Source of the DNA: Pandoraea terrae
GTDB lineage: Bacteria > Pseudomonadota > Gammaproteobacteria > Burkholderiales > Burkholderiaceae
DNA length: 64,000 nucleotides
Assembly: GCF_902459695.1 (NCBI RefSeq)
Contig: NZ_CABPRZ010000027.1
Coordinates: forward strand, 16,729-80,728
Reading direction: 5' to 3'
Each line of letters starts with the position of its first letter. Position 1 is the stretch's first letter. Made by a program: the position numbers and the translations under genes. The notes below the pieces were generated by a model that saw only the letters and a list, made by a program, of their open reading frames with translations, was not told the origin of the DNA and searched no databases. Shown piece by piece: positions 57,497 to 64,000 of this stretch.

Positions 57497-60400
57497 ATGA
57501 ACACCCGTTGTTATCGTTTGGTTTTCAATCGTGTTCGCAGCCAGTGGCTGGCGGTGGGGGAATTTGCCTCGTCCGGTCGAACGCCGGGCTGGAGTCGTAG
57601 TGGCCGGCGTGCCAGCGGCCGAGGCGCCAACGGCCAACGCCCCAATGGTCCAGGGGCATCAAGGCGCGCAACGGCACTGTGTGCGACGTCGGCGATGCTG
57701 TTCATGCCGCACATGGCCATTGGCCAGATCGTGCCGGATGCGGGCGCGGGGGGCTCGGCACCGGGGGTGCACGCCGCGCCCAACGGCGTGCCGCTGGTGG
57801 ACATCACCGCGCCGACGCCCGGTGGCGTATCGCACAACGCCTACGAACGGTTCGATATCGGCACGCCCGGCGCGATCCTGAACAACGCGCCGACCAGCGT
57901 GGAGACGCAGCTTGGCGGCAGGGTGCCAGGCAATTCGAATCTGGGCGGCGGCAGCGCCGCGGTGATCGTCAACGAGGTCACGAGCGCCTTGCCATCGACG
58001 CTGAACGGCTATCTCGAAGTGGCCGGCCCGCGCGCCGAGGTGATCGTCGCCAACCCGAACGGCCTGACCTGCAACGGTTGCGGCTTCATCAATACTTCGC
58101 GTGGGGTGCTCACCACCGGCGAGCCGGTGTTTGGCGGCACCGGCTCGCTCGAGGCGTTTCGCGTCAGGGACGGCATGCTGCGCATCGAGGGCGCCGGTAT
58201 CAATGCCGGCAATCTGGATAAGGTCGCATTGCTGGCGCGCGCGATCCAGCTGAACGCCGCGATCCACGCCAAGCGGATCGATCTGGTCACGGGCCTGAAC
58301 GAGGTGGACGCGCAGACGTTCCTGGTGCGCTCGAGCCTGGCCGGCGCCGACAGCAAGCCGGTCTTCGGGCTCGACATCTCGCATCTGGGCGGCATGTACG
58401 CGGGCAAGATTCAACTGATCGGCACGGAGCTGGGCGTGGGCGTCAACGTGGGCGGACAGGTCGCGGCGCAGGAGTTTCACCTGTCGGCATCGGGCCTGCT
58501 GACGGTGACGGGCCGGGTGCACGCGACGGAAGCATTGTCGGTCAATGCCGCCGGCGGCATCAGCAACACCGGCACGATCTCCTCAGAGCGCGACATCGAG
58601 ATCGCGAGCGGCGGCGAGGTGGACAATGCAGGGACGCTGTACGCCGCGCGCGACGTGACGACGCGCATTGGCGGCGTGCTCACGCACAGCGGTGCGTGGG
58701 CCGCAGGCCGGCATGTGTCGCTGTCGGCGCAGCGCATCGCCTCGCGCGGCTGGTTTGCGGCGGGTGTCGATGTGAACGGTCAACCGGCTCAACCCGGTCA
58801 GTCGGGCCAACCGGGCACGTCGGGAGAGGCCGGCAACCTGCGGCTTTCGGCCGAGGGGGCGCTCGTCGCCACCGGCCGGCATTGGGCGGCAGGCGACGTT
58901 GCACTGCTGGGCGCCTCGCTCGACGTCGCGGGCAGCCAGACCGACGCGGGGCGCAACCTGCATTATGCGGCGATGCATGGCCCCTTGATCATGGCGGGCT
59001 CCAGGACGCGCGCGAGCGGGCGCGCGCGGCTCGACGCAAGCGGACGTCTTGCGGGCCGCGTCGATGGAAGCGTCGATGGTCACCTGAACGGCCACATCGA
59101 TCACGACGGCGCAGAAACCGTGGCCGCACATCTTGAGATCGCCGCGGCGTCGCTGTCGAACCGGGGCGGGCGGCTGGCCCAGCACGGCAGCGGCGATGCG
59201 CGCTTCAATCTCGCCGGCGCGTTTGACAACACCGGCGGCAAGCTCGAGAGCAACGCCGCGACGCTTACGCTTGCCGCGGGCAGCCTCGACAACACGCGCG
59301 GCACGATCACGCATGCCGGCGCCGGGCGGTTCGATCTCACGAGCGGCGTGATGACGAACATCGGCGGGCTGCTGGCGGGCAACGGCGCAGTCGATATCGC
59401 GGCGCATGACTTCGTCAATACGCAGGGGCGGGTGACGGCCGGCGGCATGTTGCGCGTCGCATCCCAAGGCACGTTCGCCAACGATGACGGCGAATTGACG
59501 GCAGGCGCCGGGGTACATCTCACCGCAGGGCATGGGATCGACAATCGCGGCGGCAAGGTGTCGGCACAGGGTGGCGTCCAGATCACGGCGGGCGGTGCGC
59601 TCGACAACCGCGCGGGTAGTATCGAGAGTACAGGGGCGCAGGGAACGATGGCGCTGGCGGCGCAATCGGTGGACAACACCGATGGCCGCATCGTCAATGC
59701 CGGCACTGGGCTCACGCGCGTGGTCGCGGACTTTGTGAAGAATGCCGTGACCGATGCCGAGGCGAATGCCGCAACGAACGCGGCAGCGGGGGCCGAGACG
59801 CCGGCTTCCAGCCCGGACGCTGGCGACGCTGCGCCCAAGGACACCGTGAAGAACGACGCTGCGGGCTTCATCGGCAGCAATGGCGCGGTGCAGATCGCGG
59901 CCGACATGCTTGAAAACGACACCTCGGCGCGCATCCAGTCCGGTGGCGACCTGGTGTTGGCGATCGCCCGGCGCCTCGCCAACGGCGGCACGCTGTTCGC
60001 GGGCCACCACCTGTGGCTCGGCACGGTCAGCACGGCCGGCGACCGCGCCACGGCAGCCACCGACTTTCTCTCCCGCTCCTTGGCGGGTTACGCCCCCTTC
60101 GCCAACACGTCGCAACTGCTGCTGCATAACCGGGGCCAGATCCAGGGCAAGCGCGATGCATGGATTCATGCCGCAACGCTCACGCACGCCGGCAAGCTCG
60201 CCTTCAACGGCAGCCTGGCCCTGCAGGTCGGGGCGCTCGCAGGGGAGGGGGCGATGCGCGCGGGCGGCGACCTGCTTGTCGCGGTCACGGGCGACTACAC
60301 CCACGCGGCCGGGCGCGACTACCGCGCCGACGGCGACCTGAGCTTCACCGCCGGTGGCGTCTTCACCAACGCCGGCAGTTTGTCGGCGGTCAAGCGCCTG

Positions 60401-63400
60401 GCGCTCAATGCGGCCTCGATTCACAACACGAGCGGTGGCGCGCTGCGCGGCGGCACGACCACGCTTGCCGCCACCGACGAGATCCGCAACGACGGGCGCA
60501 TCGACGGCCAGGCGGTGAGCCTGAGCGCGCGGCGCGTGCACAACGCGGCCACGGTGCTGGGCGACCGCATCACTGTTGCCGCCACCGACATCGTCAACCA
60601 GGGCAGCCGCGCGGTGATGGCGGCCACCTCGGCGCTCGACCTGTGGGCCAGCGGCGACGTGCTCAACGACGACGGCGCGGTGCTGTATAGCCTCGGGACA
60701 TTGCGCATTGGCGCGGGCGCCGAGCGCGACGCGCAAGGGTACCTGGCGCGCCAGACGGCGAGCCTCACCAACCGCTCGGCCACCCTCGAGGCTGGCGGCG
60801 ATCTGGATATCGCCACCCGCAAGCTGGTCAACGAGCGCAGCTTCATCCATATCGAGAAGGCGGTGCCGCAAGGCACCAGGACGTACAGCCGCCGCGTCTG
60901 GGTGGCGGGGTACCACGTCGACATCCGGCCGGGCGACGCGCAGGACCTGAACACCAACCTGCCGACCACGCACCGCAGCCATAGCCTGGCGGTCAACGGC
61001 GAGCCGGCGTTCATCCTGCAGGAGATCGAAGTCCAGGGCGAGAGCGGTGAGCCACCCCGGCGCGTGAAGGTCACCAAGCCGAACCCCAGGAATCAGTCAT
61101 TCACCCAATGGACCTGGCACGAGGCCAAGGCGGCGTTGTCCGAGGAGAAGCTGCAGGCAGTCGCCGCCCCGGTGCGGGTGGTGATCCCGAAGTCGGGCGT
61201 GCGCGCGCTCGACGCCAACGGCAAGACCTTCCGCCTCGCGCATCCGATCGAAGAGGTGTATCAGACCCGCGCTGACTTGCGACCCGCCGGCGCAGCGGAA
61301 TTCCAGAAGCGCACCATTACGCACAACGCGGTTCAGCATTTCGAGCGACTGACGGACGACGGCCAGGGCAACTACGTCATCGAGTTCTATCCGGATTTCG
61401 ATCCCGGGACGCACCTGCGCCCGGGCGTGGTCGACGAGGCCGGCGGCCACCTCACGGGCGCGGCGGACGAGGGCGTGCGCATCCTGCGCTATCGGCCGGG
61501 CATGCGCGACGGGCGCGACTACAACGAGGTGCGGCGCGAGTTCCGCGAGAGCGCCACGGTCGACCGCCTGATCGGCGCGGCCGCGGCGGCGAGCATTGCG
61601 TCGCAACGGGCCATGCGCATCAATGTCGATGGCGGCGAGGCACTCAATGACGCCTCGACCATCGCCGCGGGCGGCAACCTGAATGTACGGGGCAACGGCG
61701 GTGCGATCACGGCCAGGGGCATCGAGCTCGAGCGGCGCGTGAACCAGACGCAGACCAGCTGGGTCTACTGGCACGAGAAGCGCGGCAACAGTGCCCGTGA
61801 GGTGCGCCCGCATGACTTCTCGGTGGCGCAGCGCCGCGAGGTCGTCGATGCCTTGCCGGCGATCGTGTCGTCGAACCAGCGCGTGAGTATCGCCGGGCGC
61901 GACGTGGATGTGACCACCGTCAACCCGGACGGCGAGACCGTGGCCGGCACGCGCGTCATCTCCGACAGCACCGGCAGCACCGATGCGTCCGGTGAGGTGG
62001 ATGCGGTCGCCGTGCCGGCGCCGGCGCTGCCGGACCTGAAGCTGCCGAGCATCGGCCTGTTCGCAATCGTCGCCGCGCCCGCGCACCCCTATCTGGTGGT
62101 GACCGATCCGCGGTTCACCGACTACGGCAACTTCGTGTCGAGCGATTACCTGCTGGCGTTGCTCGGGCTGGACCCGGCGCGGGTGGACAAGCGCATCGGC
62201 GACGGCTTCTATGAGGCCCGCCTGCTGCGCGAGCAGGTACTGACGGCAACGGGCCGCACCTTCCTCGCAGAACATACGCAAGCGGATGAAGAGTTCAAGG
62301 CGCTGATGGCCTCGGGCGCAAGGTATGCGCGCGAGTTCCAGTTGCGCGTGGGCGTGGCACTGACCGCAGCGCAGATGCAGGCGCTCACCAGCGACATCGT
62401 CTGGCTGGTCCGGCAGACGGTGACGCTGGCCGATGGCAGCACGCAGGGGGTGCTGGTGCCCAGGCTCTATCTCGCGCACGGAACCCGGGTGCGGCTCGAG
62501 GCGAGCGGCGCGGTGACGGGGGGCGCGATGATAAACGGCCGCGACGTGCTGATCGAGGCGCAGGACACACTGAGCAACAGCGGCCGGATCGTGGGCGATG
62601 CGGAGGTGCACGTCGCCGCGCGTGATGTGGTGAACACGGGCGCGATCGCGTCCGTGGGCTCGTTAGGATCGTTGGGCTCCTTGGCTCCCGTGGGCTCGGT
62701 GGGTTCCGCGAGTTCAGCGGGCGGGCAAGACACCCGGGGCAACGTGGTGGTGCGCGCCGAGCGGGACGTGGTGAACCTCGGCGGCGAGATCGCGGGCGGA
62801 GGCGTGGACATCCGCGCGGGGCGGGACGTGGTGGTCGGCTCAAAGACGCGCCGCATCGGGCAGGCATCCGGGCGTGCAGGGCAGACCAATGCCGTGTCGA
62901 ACACGCTCGTCGACGGGCCAGGGGCGATCCACGCGGACGAAGCGTTGCGCGTCGTGGCGCAGCGCGACGCGAAGCTCGAGGGCGCGCGGGTGAGCGCCGG
63001 CGGCGACGCGCAAATGGCGGCGGGCCGGGATGCGGCGATCGGCGCCACGGCGCTGGAGCACACGTTCGGCAGCCGTGGCAAGGACGTAGGTGGTGCCACC
63101 GGCTGGACCGAGCGCCGCGAGCATCGGGGCACGTCGATCGACGCGCAGGGCAGCGTGACGGTGGTGGCGGGCCGCGATGCGGCGCTGCTGGGCTCGACGA
63201 TCGCGTCGGAGGGCGACACCACCGTCGCGGCGGCGCGCGACGTCACGGTCGGCGCGGTGAAGGACACGCACCGCTTCGAGGGCAAGTCGTTCGGCGGCAC
63301 GCTCAAACACACCACCGACGCGTATCACGAAACGGTGCGCGGCAGCGAGGTGCAGGCGGGCGGAGATATTACCTTCGGCGCGGGCCAGGGGCAGGCCGTC

Positions 63401-64000
63401 GCGCAGGTGCTCGACACGCTGGGCGTGACCGCCTACGTGGATGGCGAGACTCCGACACGACACGGCGAGCTCAAGGTGCAGGGCTCGTACGTCAACGCCG
63501 GCCGGCAGGCAGGCGCGGCCGATGCGCAGCGCCGCGACGGTGCTGGCACTGTGACGGCTGCCGCGGCTGGCTCGGCCGTGCGCAACCACGCGACGGGCCA
63601 CGCTGCCGGCAACGATGCCGGCAACCCCGCCGGCAACAACGCGGGGTCAGGCACGGTGCGCCTGATCGCCTCGGGCGACGTGCGTGTCGAAGGCGTCGAG
63701 GAGCGTCACGACACGGCGCAGTGGAGCCACGATACGCGCTCGGGCGTGCTGTCGCGCAGCACCAAAGAGATGCGGCGCGACGCGCATGACGTGCTCGCGC
63801 AGGGCAGCACGGTCTCGGGCAACGCCGCCGAAGTCGGCGCGGCGCGCGACGTGCTTGTGACCGGCGCGAACGTGGTGGGCGAGGGCGACGTTACGGTCAA
63901 AGCGGGACGCAACCTCGAGATCACGGGCGCGCAGAACCGGCACGCCTCGTCGGAGTACCGCCGCGAGACGACCTCCGGGGTGTTCGGCAACGGCGGCGCG
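57497..64000 (+). CDS. CdiA-type hemagglutinin/contact-dependent toxin, 3' end missing
   Basis: Open for 2168 codons and running off the window, so no stop is seen. The N-terminus is an extended signal region (MNTRCYRLVFNRVRSQWLAV) with cleavage near AIGQ. A hemagglutination TPS domain follows, with NPNGLTCNGCGFINT near residue 185. Long FHA-type beta-helix repeats cover about residues 300-1110. A non-repetitive segment (about 1115-1540) ends at TDPRFTDYGNFVSSDYLLALLGLDP-like sequence, strongly conserved in CdiA proteins, and further hemagglutinin repeats follow to the end. Short low-complexity patches occur, such as GSLGSLGSLAPVGSVGS and AGNDAGNPAGNNAGS. The toxin tip and immunity gene would lie downstream. 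Confidence 0.9.
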   Translation, partial: MNTRCYRLVFNRVRSQWLAVGEFASSGRTPGWSRSGRRASGRGANGQRPNGPGASRRATALCATSAMLFMPHMAIGQIVPDAGAGGSAPGVHAAPNGVPLVDITAPTPGGVSHNAYERFDIGTPGAILNNAPTSVETQLGGRVPGNSNLGGGSAAVIVNEVTSALPSTLNGYLEVAGPRAEVIVANPNGLTCNGCGFINTSRGVLTTGEPVFGGTGSLEAFRVRDGMLRIEGAGINAGNLDKVALLARAIQLNAAIHAKRIDLVTGLNEVDAQTFLVRSSLAGADSKPVFGLDISHLGGMYAGKIQLIGTELGVGVNVGGQVAAQEFHLSASGLLTVTGRVHATEALSVNAAGGISNTGTISSERDIEIASGGEVDNAGTLYAARDVTTRIGGVLTHSGAWAAGRHVSLSAQRIASRGWFAAGVDVNGQPAQPGQSGQPGTSGEAGNLRLSAEGALVATGRHWAAGDVALLGASLDVAGSQTDAGRNLHYAAMHGPLIMAGSRTRASGRARLDASGRLAGRVDGSVDGHLNGHIDHDGAETVAAHLEIAAASLSNRGGRLAQHGSGDARFNLAGAFDNTGGKLESNAATLTLAAGSLDNTRGTITHAGAGRFDLTSGVMTNIGGLLAGNGAVDIAAHDFVNTQGRVTAGGMLRVASQGTFANDDGELTAGAGVHLTAGHGIDNRGGKVSAQGGVQITAGGALDNRAGSIESTGAQGTMALAAQSVDNTDGRIVNAGTGLTRVVADFVKNAVTDAEANAATNAAAGAETPASSPDAGDAAPKDTVKNDAAGFIGSNGAVQIAADMLENDTSARIQSGGDLVLAIARRLANGGTLFAGHHLWLGTVSTAGDRATAATDFLSRSLAGYAPFANTSQLLLHNRGQIQGKRDAWIHAATLTHAGKLAFNGSLALQVGALAGEGAMRAGGDLLVAVTGDYTHAAGRDYRADGDLSFTAGGVFTNAGSLSAVKRLALNAASIHNTSGGALRGGTTTLAATDEIRNDGRIDGQAVSLSARRVHNAATVLGDRITVAATDIVNQGSRAVMAATSALDLWASGDVLNDDGAVLYSLGTLRIGAGAERDAQGYLARQTASLTNRSATLEAGGDLDIATRKLVNERSFIHIEKAVPQGTRTYSRRVWVAGYHVDIRPGDAQDLNTNLPTTHRSHSLAVNGEPAFILQEIEVQGESGEPPRRVKVTKPNPRNQSFTQWTWHEAKAALSEEKLQAVAAPVRVVIPKSGVRALDANGKTFRLAHPIEEVYQTRADLRPAGAAEFQKRTITHNAVQHFERLTDDGQGNYVIEFYPDFDPGTHLRPGVVDEAGGHLTGAADEGVRILRYRPGMRDGRDYNEVRREFRESATVDRLIGAAAAASIASQRAMRINVDGGEALNDASTIAAGGNLNVRGNGGAITARGIELERRVNQTQTSWVYWHEKRGNSAREVRPHDFSVAQRREVVDALPAIVSSNQRVSIAGRDVDVTTVNPDGETVAGTRVISDSTGSTDASGEVDAVAVPAPALPDLKLPSIGLFAIVAAPAHPYLVVTDPRFTDYGNFVSSDYLLALLGLDPARVDKRIGDGFYEARLLREQVLTATGRTFLAEHTQADEEFKALMASGARYAREFQLRVGVALTAAQMQALTSDIVWLVRQTVTLADGSTQGVLVPRLYLAHGTRVRLEASGAVTGGAMINGRDVLIEAQDTLSNSGRIVGDAEVHVAARDVVNTGAIASVGSLGSLGSLAPVGSVGSASSAGGQDTRGNVVVRAERDVVNLGGEIAGGGVDIRAGRDVVVGSKTRRIGQASGRAGQTNAVSNTLVDGPGAIHADEALRVVAQRDAKLEGARVSAGGDAQMAAGRDAAIGATALEHTFGSRGKDVGGATGWTERREHRGTSIDAQGSVTVVAGRDAALLGSTIASEGDTTVAAARDVTVGAVKDTHRFEGKSFGGTLKHTTDAYHETVRGSEVQAGGDITFGAGQGQAVAQVLDTLGVTAYVDGETPTRHGELKVQGSYVNAGRQAGAADAQRRDGAGTVTAAAAGSAVRNHATGHAAGNDAGNPAGNNAGSGTVRLIASGDVRVEGVEERHDTAQWSHDTRSGVLSRSTKEMRRDAHDVLAQGSTVSGNAAEVGAARDVLVTGANVVGEGDVTVKAGRNLEITGAQNRHASSEYRRETTSGVFGNGGA

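Noticed and set aside
58583..60982. 799-codon minus-strand frame opposite the CdiA-type gene
   Set aside because: Repeat pattern is the antisense of the hemagglutinin repeats; the plus frame is continuous from a proper extended signal peptide to the window end.
1..64000. CRISPR arrays, prophage or IS transposase genes
   Set aside because: No regular repeat-spacer pattern, and no transposase, integrase or phage structural motif was seen on either strand.

Overview
The window looks like chromosome of a high-GC betaproteobacterium of the order Burkholderiales. Pandoraea or a close relative is my best guess, from the DUF3717 protein, the PurT, Rubredoxin and two-partner-secretion sequences and the close match of one gene to Comamonas 3-alpha-hydroxysteroid dehydrogenase. 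I could not run a search, so the genus is an inference.

Layout. (1) 1-7560: two c-di-GMP enzymes (a GGDEF-EAL protein and a diguanylate cyclase with a structured leader), a small Tyr/Gly-rich lipoprotein, rubredoxin, several small hypothetical genes, a cluster of DnaA-box-like sequences, and a DUF3717 gene directly behind a near-perfect LexA box. (2) 7560-16080: a visibly more A/T-rich accessory island. It holds an odd tRNA gene (Ala-type G3-U70 pair, Gly-type ACC anticodon and U73, C33 instead of U33, one extra base in the T arm). The tRNA is followed at once by an unrecognised protein, a NifS/IscS-type cysteine desulfurase, a D-Ala-D-Ala-ligase-like ATP-grasp enzyme, an EamA exporter, a 26-codon small ORF, a B12-type radical SAM enzyme and a Cys/Met-metabolism PLP enzyme. 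I read this as an undescribed, possibly tRNA-dependent, amino-acid-derived antimetabolite pathway with self-resistance (extra Ddl) and export. (3) 16120-17500: purT and a 48-aa ORF.

(4) 17513-55304: a long catabolic region that I interpret as steroid or bile-acid degradation. It contains an old-yellow-enzyme reductase, two tandem 3-alpha-HSD-type dehydrogenases, a crotonase, MaoC hydratases, DUF35/MaoC fusions, two thiolase-like Ltp/Sal-type aldolases, four acyl-CoA dehydrogenases in two alpha/beta-like pairs, three acyl-CoA synthetases, and an outer-membrane/periplasm/inner-membrane uptake set (DUF1329, DUF1302, RND/MMPL, YCF48). It also carries ring-degradation genes resembling HsaA, HsaD, HsaE, KstD, KshB and FadD3. 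The extradiol dioxygenase (HsaC/TesB) and KshA oxygenase expected for the same pathway are not in the window. Five intergenic sites share the operator-like pattern CGTC-N6-GACG, which suggests one regulon; no regulator gene is present here. At 46216-47669 two ~304-bp inverted repeats enclose two small unrecognised genes within this region.

(5) 55620-64000: a two-partner secretion locus, a ShlB/CdiB-type transporter followed by a CdiA-type giant exoprotein that stays open to the end of the window, so its C-terminal toxin and any immunity gene lie outside.
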